Of a DNA stretch of 64,000 bases, positions 16,253 to 24,257 are shown in pieces. This stretch comes from Demequina subtropica. Its GTDB lineage: Bacteria; Actinomycetota; Actinomycetes; Actinomycetales; Demequinaceae. Every line of letters starts with the position of its first letter. The first letter of the stretch is position 1. Both the position numbers and the translations under genes were made by a program. Under the pieces are notes generated by a model, which saw nothing but the letters and a program-made list of their open reading frames with translations, had not been told where the DNA came from and made no database searches. The stretch spans positions 95,140-159,139 of the forward strand of contig NZ_BBMB01000013.1 in the NCBI RefSeq assembly GCF_000971235.1. The letters are read 5' to 3'.

Positions 16253-17945
16253 AGACGGCCTCCAACGCCCATTCCCCGCCTCCGTAGGCGAGCAGCACCG
16301 CGGTCACGGCGTCCTCGCCGTCGCGCAGCGCGACCTGGACGTAGGCGCGCCGCGAGGCGTCCTCGGACCACCACCGCTCCGAGACGGGCCACGGACCTGC
16401 CCAGGACTCGACCGGCCGGGGGCGATCCCACACCGGCCCGACGAGGCGTCCCACATGCCCCTCGGAGGGATGGCGGTTCGCGGCGCGGGCGCGCTCGTCG
16501 GAGGCGTCCGCCTCGAGCCGTACCCACGTGGGCGGTGCGCTGATCGCGAGGCGCCTGCTGATGGTGACCGGGCTGCCGCCCGCGTCCAGCACGAGCGCGG
16601 GCCGCGCCACCGGGGGCACCGTCGCGGGCGGCGGGTCGGGGATGCGTCCCGGCCACGGATGCGCGATCGCGCGAGCGGGTGGCGCCTCCTGGCCCCAGGG
16701 CGCCATGAGCGCCCTGTCACGGGGAGAGCGCCCGCCTTGCTCGGCGACCGCGAGCACGCCCTCGAGGCCGAGGAGCCCCTGGACGCGTTCGAGGGCACGA
16801 TGCGCGCGCGAGTCCGCGCCCGACACCCCGCCCCACAGATAGGACTGCTCGGCCCCGAGCGGGACCACGTCCTCGGCCACCAGCCCGAGCGACACGAGCG
16901 GCGACGGCTCAGGACCCTTGCCGCCGTCCGCGACCCCGGCCGTGCCCGACAGCCAGCCCTCGAGCTGCCACCGCACGCGATCGGTCATGTGCCGCGCGAA
17001 CGCGCCGGCACGGGTGCCCACGTCGGTACGCCAGACCCGCTCGAGCTCCTGCCCCTTCTCGGTGCGCGCCGTGATGCGCACGCGCCCGCAGCGCACCCCC
17101 GCATCGAGCAGGGCACGGTCGAGCGCGGTCGCGGCCTCCTTCGCCACGTGGACCAGCTGCTCGATCCGCTCGGCGGGGTCCTCGAACACGTGCTCGACGG
17201 CGATGTCCTCCTCGCTGCGACGCAGCACAGGCGGCGCGAGGTCCTCCCCCGAAGCGAGCCGATGCGCCCACACCCCCACAGGCCCGAAGCGCGCGAGCAC
17301 GTCCCCGAACGGCAGTGCCGCGAGGTCGCCCAGCGTGGCGATGCCGAGCCGGGTGAGGACGCTGGTGAGCCGCTCGACCTCCTCGCGCTGCACGCGCTCC
17401 ATGGCCGCGAGCGCGAGCGAGCCGACGGGCGCCGGCGCGAGGTAGTCGCGCGAGGCACCCGAGGGCACCAGCTCCGAGGACCGGGCCGCGAGCACGGCCG
17501 CGAGCAGTCCGTCCGCGGCGCCGACCGCGCATTCGACCCCCGCGTGCTCGGCGACCGCGCTCACGAGCGCCTCCGCGAGCGCCTCCTCCGAGCCGTGGAA
17601 GCGGGAGGCTCCGTCCGCGGGGACGATCATGAGGCCGGGGCGGGAGATCTCGACCCCCGAGACGGCCTGCTCGGCGGCCGCCGCGACGGCCTCGAACAGG
17701 CGCGAGTCGCGGCCCTCGTCGTACGGCAGGATCGCGATCTCGGGGCAGACCCGCTGCGCGAGCCTGCGCGTGCTGCCCCGCCTCACCCCGGCGGCGCGCG
17801 CCGCGGCAGAGACCGCCACGAGCCCGCGCCCGTGCAGCACCGCGGCCGGGGCGTCGGCACCCAGCCCCGCCTCCGTCATCGCGGCGACCGCGGGCCAGTC
17901 CGGCACCCACAGCACGGCGCGCCGCACCACGGTCACCACGCTCAT
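16245..17945 (-). CDS. imuB: ImuB, Y-family polymerase-like mutasome hub
   Basis: DNA polymerase Y-family homologue of 566 residues that links the beta clamp to DnaE2 in the SOS mutasome. The N-terminus reads LWVPDWPAV where active Y-family enzymes have the first metal-binding Asp. The second motif region is MIVPADGASRF instead of a SxDE motif, so the usual catalytic acidic residues appear to be missing, as in known ImuB. QSYLWG at residues 367-372 resembles the QLPLWG clamp-binding motif of mycobacterial ImuB. The start overlaps the imuA stop by 4 nt. Confidence 0.92.
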   Translation of the reverse strand: MSVVTVVRRAVLWVPDWPAVAAMTEAGLGADAPAAVLHGRGLVAVSAAARAAGVRRGSTRRLAQRVCPEIAILPYDEGRDSRLFEAVAAAAEQAVSGVEISRPGLMIVPADGASRFHGSEEALAEALVSAVAEHAGVECAVGAADGLLAAVLAARSSELVPSGASRDYLAPAPVGSLALAAMERVQREEVERLTSVLTRLGIATLGDLAALPFGDVLARFGPVGVWAHRLASGEDLAPPVLRRSEEDIAVEHVFEDPAERIEQLVHVAKEAATALDRALLDAGVRCGRVRITARTEKGQELERVWRTDVGTRAGAFARHMTDRVRWQLEGWLSGTAGVADGGKGPEPSPLVSLGLVAEDVVPLGAEQSYLWGGVSGADSRAHRALERVQGLLGLEGVLAVAEQGGRSPRDRALMAPWGQEAPPARAIAHPWPGRIPDPPPATVPPVARPALVLDAGGSPVTISRRLAISAPPTWVRLEADASDERARAANRHPSEGHVGRLVGPVWDRPRPVESWAGPWPVSERWWSEDASRRAYVQVALRDGEDAVTAVLLAYGGGEWALEAVYD

Positions 17946-18628
17946 GCCGCACCCCCGAGGGAGCGCACGGGAGCGAGCACCGGCGTGCCCCTCCGCAGCG
18001 GCGCGTCCGCCTCGATCGGCAGGGTGACCATCCGGGCGAGGCCTCCGCGCCGCTCCTCGACCCGCACCACGAGCTCGTGCCCGCGCAGCCTCCCGTCGCC
18101 CGCGCCGAGCCCGTGCCAGCGGGACCCCACCGCGGTGAGGCTCACGTGCGCGCCCGTCCACGGACCCTCCGCGACGATGACGGAGCCCCGCTCCCTCGCC
18201 CGCGAGGCCAGCCGGCGCCGGTCCGCCTCGGACAGCGCGAGGCGCGGCCCCATCAGGACCACGTCCATGCCGTCGACGCACGCGCCCGCCACGGCCGCGG
18301 CCTGCGCACCCGGGTGCGGCATGAGCGCGACACGCGCGAGATCGAGCCCGCGCCTCGCCGCCGCGACCACGCCGAGCGCCGGCATGCCCACCGCGGCGGT
18401 CCACGAACCTGCCTCCGAGGCTGCGGAGGCGAGCGCGAGCATCAGTGACGTGGAGCCGACCACCGAGACCACCTGGCCGCGTCGCAGCCCCTGGGGCAGC
18501 ACCTGGTCGAGCACCGGCGCGAGAGGGAGCGTGGGGGCCTCCCAGCGGTCGCGGGTGGTCCCCACCCGCCGCTGCACCCCCGCGAGCGCCTCACGCGCCC
18601 GGGCGAGCCTCGCCTCGGCCGTCTCCAT
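17942..18628 (-). CDS. imuA: ImuA-like SOS mutagenesis protein (RecA-like fold)
   Basis: A 228-residue RecA/SulA-type protein in the position of ImuA. The region where RecA has its P-loop reads GQVVSVVGSTSLMLALASA and lacks the GKT lysine, so ATP binding may be lost. I start at the ATG at 18628 (METAEARLARAREAL) because GGGAGG lies 9 nt upstream. The longer ATG at 18667 would place the SOS box within 5 nt of the start codon. It heads a three-gene operon with overlapping junctions. The first 228-residue assignment rests on context as much as on sequence. Confidence 0.85.
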   Translation of the reverse strand: METAEARLARAREALAGVQRRVGTTRDRWEAPTLPLAPVLDQVLPQGLRRGQVVSVVGSTSLMLALASAASEAGSWTAAVGMPALGVVAAARRGLDLARVALMPHPGAQAAAVAGACVDGMDVVLMGPRLALSEADRRRLASRARERGSVIVAEGPWTGAHVSLTAVGSRWHGLGAGDGRLRGHELVVRVEERRGGLARMVTLPIEADAPLRRGTPVLAPVRSLGGAA

Positions 18629-18671
18629 CGCCGCGCACCTCCCGCATCGTCCCGCGCCATCGATCATCCGT

Positions 18672-18687
18672 TCGAACACATGTTCGA
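18672..18687. promoter_or_regulatory. LexA/SOS box of the imuA-imuB-dnaE2 operon
   Basis: TCGAACACATGTTCGA matches the actinobacterial SOS box consensus TCGAAC-N4-GTTCGA exactly. On the minus strand CATAAT (18704-18699) just upstream is a plausible -10, which would put the box at about +5 to +20 and leave a leader of about 64 nt before imuA. Confidence 0.92.
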
Positions 18688-18778
18688 ACGATCCCTCGAT
18701 TATGGCCCCACCCTCCGACAGCGGGCAAGGCGGCCCGGGTGCCAGGAGGAACGGGCGCGCCCCCTGTCGAAGAGGCCC

Positions 18779-18784
18779 TACGAT
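18779..18784 (+). promoter_or_regulatory. -10 hexamer of the GH13 amylase gene
   Basis: TACGAT ends 8 nt before the ATG at 18793. With the operator palindrome starting at 18802, transcription from here would be leaderless and the operator would lie from about +10. Confidence 0.45.
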
Positions 18785-18792
18785 GGACGACC

Positions 18793-20625
18793 ATGGCATC
18801 GATGCAAGCGCTTGCATGGGCTCACCACGACGGCTCGGCCCTCTACGCCCCCGACGGTCCTGTCGCGCTCGGGGACAAGGTCGCGCTACGGGTGCGCACC
18901 GCCGCATCGGCGAACGTCGAGCGCGTCTGGCTGCGCACGGTCCTCGACGGCGAGCCCGCCTTCGTCGAGGCGGAGCCGACGGACGAGCGCGGCGGCGAAC
19001 GGTGGTTCACCGCGCGGCTCGTGCTCCACAACCCCCTCACCCCGTACCGCTTCCTGCTCCAGGCCCACGGCGACACCGTCTGGCTCAACGGCACGGGCCT
19101 GCACCACCGCGACGTCACCGATCACCACGACTTCCGCCTCCACACGGAGGACTCCGCCCCGGCATGGCTCCGCGACGCGGTGATCTACCAGGTCTTCCCG
19201 GACCGCTTCGCCCCCGATCCGTCCGGGGCCCGCCCCAGGGACCTGCCCGGCTGGGCGCTCCCGAAGGCGTGGGGCGAGGAGCCCGCGACCGACGGCCCCG
19301 CCGCCGTCACCGAGGTCTACGGCGGCACGCTGTCGGGCATCGAGGCCCGCCTCGACCACCTCGTCGCCCTCGGGGTCACCACCCTCTACCTCACGCCGTT
19401 CTTCCCCGGGCGCTCGAACCACCGCTACGACGCGACCACCTTCGACCACGTGGACCCGCTGCTGGGCGGCGACGAGGCGCTCGCCTCCCTCGCCCGCGCC
19501 GCGGACGCCCGCGGCCTGCGCGTCATGGGCGACCTCACCACCAACCACACCGGGGACGGCCACGACTGGTTCGCCGCCTCGCGCGACGCCTCGTCCCCGG
19601 AGGCCGGCTACTACCTCTGGAACGAGTCGCGCGACGACTGGGTGGGATGGACGGGCCACCGCCACCTGCCCAAGCTCGACTGGCGCGACGACGCGCTCGC
19701 GGCCCGCATGGTCGAGGACGGGTCCGCGGCGGTGCGGCGCTGGCTCGCCCCGCCGTACGGGCTCGACGGCTGGCGGATCGACGTCGCCAACATGACCGGC
19801 CGCCACGGGCCCGTGGACGTCAACGCCGCGGTCGCGGCGCGGGTGCGCCGCGCGGTGGCGGCCGACAACCCCGACGCCGCCGTGATCGCGGAGCACTTCC
19901 ACGACGCGACCGAGGACCTCCGTCGCGGCGCATGGGACGCCGGCATGAACTACGCGGGGTTCCTGCGCCCCGTGTGGCAGTGGCTCGCCGAGCCGGGCAC
20001 CGGCATCCGCTTCCTCGAGGCGCCCATCGCCGTCCCCTCCCGCACGGGCGCCGAGGCCGCGGCGACGATGCGCGACGTCCTCGCCGGCATCCCGTGGCGC
20101 GTCGCGGCGCGCGCCTGGAACCTGCTGTCCACGCACGACACCGCGCGCATCCGCACCCTCACCGGGTCACCCGCCCGCCACCGGGCCGCCGCCGCGCTGC
20201 TGTTCACCTATGTGGGGGCGCCGTTCGTGTTCGCGGGTGACGAGGGCGGTGCGAGCGGCGTCAACGGCGAGCACTCCCGGACCCCCATGCCGTGGACCGA
20301 CATCGAGAACGGCGGCGCGCGCTGGGACGCCGAGACCCATGCGACGTACCGCGCGCTCGGGCAGCTGCGTCGGGAACGCTGCTCGCTGAGGCACGGCGGT
20401 CTCCGCTGGGTGGTGGCGACGGACGATGCGCTGGTCTACCTGCGCGAGTGCGAGCACGAGGTTCTCCTGGTCGCCGTCGCGCGTGCGGCGACCACCCTCA
20501 CGGTCGACCTCGGCGGCCGCACGCTCGAGCGCGTCCACGGCGAGCTCGATGCCTCGCACCGCGACGGGGTCGTGCTGACGTCCCGCGGCGCCGCCGCGGG
20601 AGTCTGGGTCCTCGGAGGCGTGTGA
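18793..20625 (+). CDS. Glycoside hydrolase family 13 (neopullulanase/maltodextrin glucosidase-like)
   Basis: Alpha-glucan hydrolase of 610 residues. An N-terminal immunoglobulin-like domain (residues 1-120) is of the type found in neopullulanase, cyclomaltodextrinase and MalZ. The TIM barrel starts at DAVIYQVFPDRF and carries GDLTTNHTG (region I), GWRIDVANM with nucleophile Asp (region II), VIAEHF with the acid/base Glu (region III) and LLSTHDTAR (region IV). A C-terminal beta domain ends it. There is no signal peptide, so it acts in the cytosol on imported maltodextrins. A perfect LacI-family palindrome overlaps codons 4-9. Confidence 0.9.
   Translation: MASMQALAWAHHDGSALYAPDGPVALGDKVALRVRTAASANVERVWLRTVLDGEPAFVEAEPTDERGGERWFTARLVLHNPLTPYRFLLQAHGDTVWLNGTGLHHRDVTDHHDFRLHTEDSAPAWLRDAVIYQVFPDRFAPDPSGARPRDLPGWALPKAWGEEPATDGPAAVTEVYGGTLSGIEARLDHLVALGVTTLYLTPFFPGRSNHRYDATTFDHVDPLLGGDEALASLARAADARGLRVMGDLTTNHTGDGHDWFAASRDASSPEAGYYLWNESRDDWVGWTGHRHLPKLDWRDDALAARMVEDGSAAVRRWLAPPYGLDGWRIDVANMTGRHGPVDVNAAVAARVRRAVAADNPDAAVIAEHFHDATEDLRRGAWDAGMNYAGFLRPVWQWLAEPGTGIRFLEAPIAVPSRTGAEAAATMRDVLAGIPWRVAARAWNLLSTHDTARIRTLTGSPARHRAAAALLFTYVGAPFVFAGDEGGASGVNGEHSRTPMPWTDIENGGARWDAETHATYRALGQLRRERCSLRHGGLRWVVATDDALVYLRECEHEVLLVAVARAATTLTVDLGGRTLERVHGELDASHRDGVVLTSRGAAAGVWVLGGV
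18802..18817. promoter_or_regulatory. LacI-family operator inside the start of the GH13 gene
   Basis: Perfect 16-bp palindrome ATGCAAGCGCTTGCAT, with the CG centre and TTGC arms typical of MalR/CcpA-like LacI regulators. It spans codons 4-9 of the reading frame, so repressor binding would block initiation or early elongation. No LacI-family gene is in this window. Confidence 0.75.
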
Positions 20626-20631
20626 GCCGCG

Positions 20632-21432
20632 TCAGCGCGCGCGCAGCGCCCACATCGCGACCGCCGAGGCCGCGGCGACGTTGAGGGAGTCCACTCCCCC
20701 GTGCATCGGGATGATGACTGCCTCGTCCACGTGAGCGAGCGCCTGACGCGTGAGCCCGTCGCCCTCCGCTCCCATCACCAGGGCGACCTTGTCGCCCGCG
20801 CGCGCCGCGAAGTCGTCGAGGTCCACCGCATCGTCCGCGAGCGCGAGCCCCGCGACGGTGAACCCCAGCCCGCGGAGCTCGTCGAGCGCACCGGGCCAGG
20901 ACTCCGCACGCGTCCACGGCACCTGGAACACCGTTCCCATCGACACCTTCACCGACCGTCGGTACAGCGGATCCGCGCACGTCGGCGCGACCACCACCGC
21001 ATCGGCGCCGATGCCCGCGGCCGAGCGGAAGATCGCCCCCACGTTGGTGTGATCGACGATCCCCTCGAGGACCACGATGCGCCGCGCGTCACGCACCAGG
21101 TCCGCGAGCGCGGGCAGCGCGGGGCGCTCCATCGACGCGAGCGCACCGCGATGCACCTGGTATCCGGTCACGTCCTCGAGCAGTGCGGCGGGCGCCACGT
21201 AGACCGGCACGCCCGCAGGCACCACCGTCGCGACCGAGTCGAGCCAGCGCTCGCTCAGCAGCACCGCACGGGGACGATGCCCCGCGGCCACCGCGCGCGC
21301 GATCACCTTGGCACCCTCGGCCATGTACAGGCCCCGCTCGGGCTCGAGCGCGCGCCGCAGCGCGACATCGGTGAGGTCGCGGAAGTCGGCCAGGCGGGGG
21401 TCGGCGGGGTCGTCGACGTGGATCACGGGCAT
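20632..21432 (-). CDS. TrmH family (SpoU) RNA methyltransferase
   Basis: SAM-dependent 2'-O-ribose methyltransferase of the SPOUT class, 266 residues. An N-terminal L30e-like substrate-binding domain (residues 10-100) is followed by the trefoil-knot domain with motif 1 EGIVDHTNVGAIFRSA, motif 2 LVMGAEGDGL and motif 3 IPMHGGVDSLNVAAASA. The target rRNA or tRNA position is not predictable. In-frame ATGs also exist at 21441 and 21444; I prefer 21432 because MPVIHVDDPADPRL aligns best with family N-termini. It converges on the GH13 gene with 6 nt between. Confidence 0.9.
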   Translation of the reverse strand: MPVIHVDDPADPRLADFRDLTDVALRRALEPERGLYMAEGAKVIARAVAAGHRPRAVLLSERWLDSVATVVPAGVPVYVAPAALLEDVTGYQVHRGALASMERPALPALADLVRDARRIVVLEGIVDHTNVGAIFRSAAGIGADAVVVAPTCADPLYRRSVKVSMGTVFQVPWTRAESWPGALDELRGLGFTVAGLALADDAVDLDDFAARAGDKVALVMGAEGDGLTRQALAHVDEAVIIPMHGGVDSLNVAAASAVAMWALRAR

Positions 21433-21527
21433 GACGTCCATCATCCCAGCGCCCGCGCCGCCGGGGTGCCGCCGGCGTACCCTGGAGGTATCGACGCAGG
21501 TGTCGATGTCGCTGGAGGGAAGCGGCG

Positions 21528-22523
21528 ATGAACGAGCTCGAGACGAGGCTCGGCCGGTGGGTCGAGGCGGGGCTCATCAGCCCCGAGACCGCAGCCGACC
21601 TGCGCCGATTCGAGGCCGCGCATCCGCAGGACGGCCCGGCGCGTCCGCGTCCCCTCGCGCTCGTCGGGGAGGTCGTCGGCTACCTCGGCGCCGTGCTCAC
21701 GGTGTCGGCGCTCGCGTTCCTGCTGAGCCGCACGTGGACCGATCTCCCCACCGCCGCCCGGATCGCGCTGGTCGCCGCGCTGGTCGCGATCACGACGACC
21801 GCGGGCATCCTCGCGGCGCGCACGGCGAGCGCTCCGGCGCAGCGGCTGGCCTCCGTGCTGCTCGTCGCGTCGGTGGTCCTCACCGGATGGCTCACCTGGG
21901 TGATCGGGCACGATGCGGCGGGCATCGACGACGAGGACATCGGCCGGTGGGTCACCGGGGCGGCCACCCTCGCCGCGGCCGCGGTGTACCTCGCGAGGAG
22001 ACGCGGGCTGACGCAGATCACGCTGCTCGTCGCGCTGGCATGGACCGTCGAGACCTTCGTTGAGCCCTGGGACGACGATCCGACGGGCCTCGCGCTCGGC
22101 CTGCCCTGGGCGGTGCTCGGCGCCTGCTGGATCGCGCTCGCCATCACCCCGCTGCTCACCCCGCGCGAGCCGGCGCTCGTCACGGGCGGGCTCCTCGCGT
22201 ACGCGGGCCTCGCCATCGCCGCAACCGGCGACACGCGCGGCCTCATGCTCGGCGTCGGCGTCGCCTTCGCGGCGTGGCTCATCGCCGTCGCGGTCATGCG
22301 TCGCGAGCTGGTGCTGCTCATCGTCCCCGGGGCGGTGGCGCTGCTCGGCTCCGTGCCGCAGCTCATCGACCACCTGGTGGGCGACACGCTCCTCACCTGG
22401 GTCGGGGTCATGGTCTCGGGGCTCGCGCTCGTCGCCGTCGCGGTCTGGATGGTGCGCGACCGGCAACGGCGCGAGCCCGATGAGGCCGGCGCGGCCGACG
22501 ACGACATCGTGCTGAGCCCCTGA
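21528..22523 (+). CDS. DUF2157-like polytopic membrane protein
   Basis: A 331-residue protein. A short cytosolic helical head (residues 1-40, LETRLGRWVEAGLISPETAADLRRFE) matches the start of DUF2157 proteins, followed by about ten membrane segments and a charged tail. GGAGGG lies upstream of the ATG and TACCCT (21479-21484) may be its -10, giving a leader of roughly 35-40 nt. Function unknown. Confidence 0.7.
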   Translation: MNELETRLGRWVEAGLISPETAADLRRFEAAHPQDGPARPRPLALVGEVVGYLGAVLTVSALAFLLSRTWTDLPTAARIALVAALVAITTTAGILAARTASAPAQRLASVLLVASVVLTGWLTWVIGHDAAGIDDEDIGRWVTGAATLAAAAVYLARRRGLTQITLLVALAWTVETFVEPWDDDPTGLALGLPWAVLGACWIALAITPLLTPREPALVTGGLLAYAGLAIAATGDTRGLMLGVGVAFAAWLIAVAVMRRELVLLIVPGAVALLGSVPQLIDHLVGDTLLTWVGVMVSGLALVAVAVWMVRDRQRREPDEAGAADDDIVLSP

Positions 22524-22565
22524 GCGTCGCGCGGGGCGGGCCGTCACGCGCCCCGGACGCGACGA

Positions 22566-22595
22566 GGGCCCCGGAGGATCGATCCTCCGGGGCCC
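22566..22595. terminator. Bidirectional terminator hairpin
   Basis: Perfect 30-bp palindrome with arms GGGCCCCGGAGGATC and GATCCTCCGGGGCCC, between the stops of two convergent genes. It has no U-tract, as is common in GC-rich actinobacteria. Confidence 0.75.
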
Positions 22596-22625
22596 ACCGT
22601 GCGGCGCTCGTGTCCTGGCGCGTCC

Positions 22626-23705
22626 CTACTGGCCCTTCTCGGCGTCCGGGTCGAACGGCTTGCCCGACCGCGTCCCGGCCTGCTCCGCCTCGCCCGAGAT
22701 GCCCTCGGCCTGACGGCGCGCCTCCTCGAGCGCGGCGCGCGGGTCCGCGAGCGCCGACGTGATGCGCGAGGTGCGCGAGCGGGCACGCTCGGGGTCGCGC
22801 TCGAGCGGCTCCGCCTCGTCCGTGACGCCGAAGCCCGCCGCGACGGCCTTGAGCGCACCGGTGAACTCGGTGGGCACGAACCACATCTGGTTGTTGTTGG
22901 CCTTCGCGACCTCGGGGAGCATCTGGAGGTACTGGTAGGACAGCAGCTTGGAGTCCGCGTCGCCCTCGTGGATGGCGTCGAACACCTGGAGGATCGCGCG
23001 CGCCTCACCCTCGGCCTTGAGGATCTTGGACTGCGCCTCACCCTCGGCCTTGAGGATCGCCGACTGCTTCTCACCCTCCGCCGTGAGGATCGCCGACTGC
23101 TTGACGCCCTCCGCCGTGAGGATCGCGGCACGGCGGTCGCGCTCGGCGCGCATCTGCTTCTCCATCGAGTCCTTGATGGACAGCGGCGGCTCGATCGACT
23201 TGAGCTCGACGCGGTTGACGCGGATGCCCCACTTGCCTGTCGCGTCGTCCAGGACGCCGCGCAGCTGACCGTTGATCTGGTCGCGGCTGGTGAGCGTCTG
23301 CTCGAGGTCCATGGTGCCGACGATGTTGCGCAGCGTGGTCGTGGTGAGCTGCTCGACACCGGTGATGTAGTTGGCGATCTCGTAGACCGCGGACTTGGGG
23401 TCGGTCACCTGGAAGTAGATGACCGTGTCGATGTCGACCACCAGGTTGTCGGACGTGATGACCGACTGCGGCGGGAACGAATAGACCATCTCGCGCAGGT
23501 CCACCTTGGCGCGCACCTTGTCGATGAACGGGACCAGCAGGTGCAGGCCTGCGTCCATGGTCGAGTGGTAGCGGCCCAGGCGCTCGACCAGGTAGGCCTG
23601 CGTCTGCTGGACCACGATGATCGCCCTCGCGATCGCGGCGATCACGAAGATCGCGAGGACCGCGATCGCGACCCACACGATGATCGTGCCTACGTTGTCA
23701 CCCAT
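22626..23705 (-). CDS. SPFH/Band 7 domain protein (stomatin/QmcA-like)
   Basis: Membrane-anchored stomatin-type protein of 359 residues that would form large oligomeric rings at membrane microdomains. One N-terminal TM (residues 8-27) is followed by the Band 7 domain (QQTQAYLVERLGRYHSTMDAG to about residue 200). A helical stretch then has 11-residue repeats of the type ILTAEGxKQSA, four copies near residues 200-245. The tail is charged and probably disordered. It is co-transcribed behind an NfeD gene one base upstream, the usual SPFH-NfeD pairing. Confidence 0.92.
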   Translation of the reverse strand: MGDNVGTIIVWVAIAVLAIFVIAAIARAIIVVQQTQAYLVERLGRYHSTMDAGLHLLVPFIDKVRAKVDLREMVYSFPPQSVITSDNLVVDIDTVIYFQVTDPKSAVYEIANYITGVEQLTTTTLRNIVGTMDLEQTLTSRDQINGQLRGVLDDATGKWGIRVNRVELKSIEPPLSIKDSMEKQMRAERDRRAAILTAEGVKQSAILTAEGEKQSAILKAEGEAQSKILKAEGEARAILQVFDAIHEGDADSKLLSYQYLQMLPEVAKANNNQMWFVPTEFTGALKAVAAGFGVTDEAEPLERDPERARSRTSRITSALADPRAALEEARRQAEGISGEAEQAGTRSGKPFDPDAEKGQ

Positions 23706-23706
23706 C

Positions 23707-24153
23707 TCAGCTCTCCTTCTCGGGCGCGACCACGGCGGTCGCGCCCTGGATCCTCAGCACCGTCACGTCGGAGCCCTCGGGGATGGCGGGCGCATCGTCC
23801 TCGGTGCGCGCCGTCCACACCTCCCCGTTGAGCTTGACGCGACCGCTGGTCTCGGTCACCGTGTCGATCGCGCGGGCCGCACGGCCCACGAGCGCCGCGG
23901 TGTTGGTCTCGGCCGCGCCCTCGCCCTTGGCCCGCAGCGAGCGCAGCAGGAAGGGCCGCAGCCCTCCGATGAGCAGCGATGCGACCGCGAGCGCGATGAT
24001 GACGCTCAGCCACCACGGCGCGCTCAGCAATGCGGCGACACCACCCGCGAGCGCGCCGACCGCGAGCATCGCGAACAACAGGTCGAGCGTGAAGATCTCG
24101 ATCGCACCGAGGATCATCGCGCCGATGAACCACCACAGGAACTGCTCCACCAT
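23707..24153 (-). CDS. NfeD family protein
   Basis: Partner of SPFH proteins, 148 residues. Two or three membrane segments (residues 5-70) are followed by a soluble OB-fold domain (ALVGRAARAIDTVTETSGRVKLNGEVWTAR). This is the short NfeD form without the N-terminal ClpP-like protease. AGGAGG lies 2 nt before the ATG at 24153 and 5 nt before the following GTG, so the true start may be that GTG at 24150. TAGCGT lies 20 nt upstream as a possible -10. Confidence 0.88.
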   Translation of the reverse strand: MVEQFLWWFIGAMILGAIEIFTLDLLFAMLAVGALAGGVAALLSAPWWLSVIIALAVASLLIGGLRPFLLRSLRAKGEGAAETNTAALVGRAARAIDTVTETSGRVKLNGEVWTARTEDDAPAIPEGSDVTVLRIQGATAVVAPEKES

Positions 24154-24192
24154 GGCCTCCTTGTCTCTCGGCACGCTAGCAGGGATGACGGA

Positions 24193-24226
24193 AGGCCCGC
24201 ATCGTCCGCCGGGACGATGCGGGCCT
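24193..24226 (-). terminator. Terminator hairpin after the TauE gene
   Basis: 15-bp stem AGGCCCGCATCGTCC / GGACGATGCGGGCCT with loop GCCG, 32 nt beyond the TauE stop. Both arms contain the GGACGATG octamer that recurs through the window. Confidence 0.75.
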
Positions 24227-24257
24227 CCTCCCCCGGAAGGGTGCGTCGCGCCTGGTG

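Noticed and set aside
18783..18792. ATG at 18783 as the start of the amylase
   Set aside because: It is in a different frame from the GH13 gene.
16125..20240. Reading frame of 1371 codons on the plus strand across imuB and imuA
   Set aside because: It crosses well-supported genes on the minus strand and then runs out of frame through the GH13 gene. No homology.
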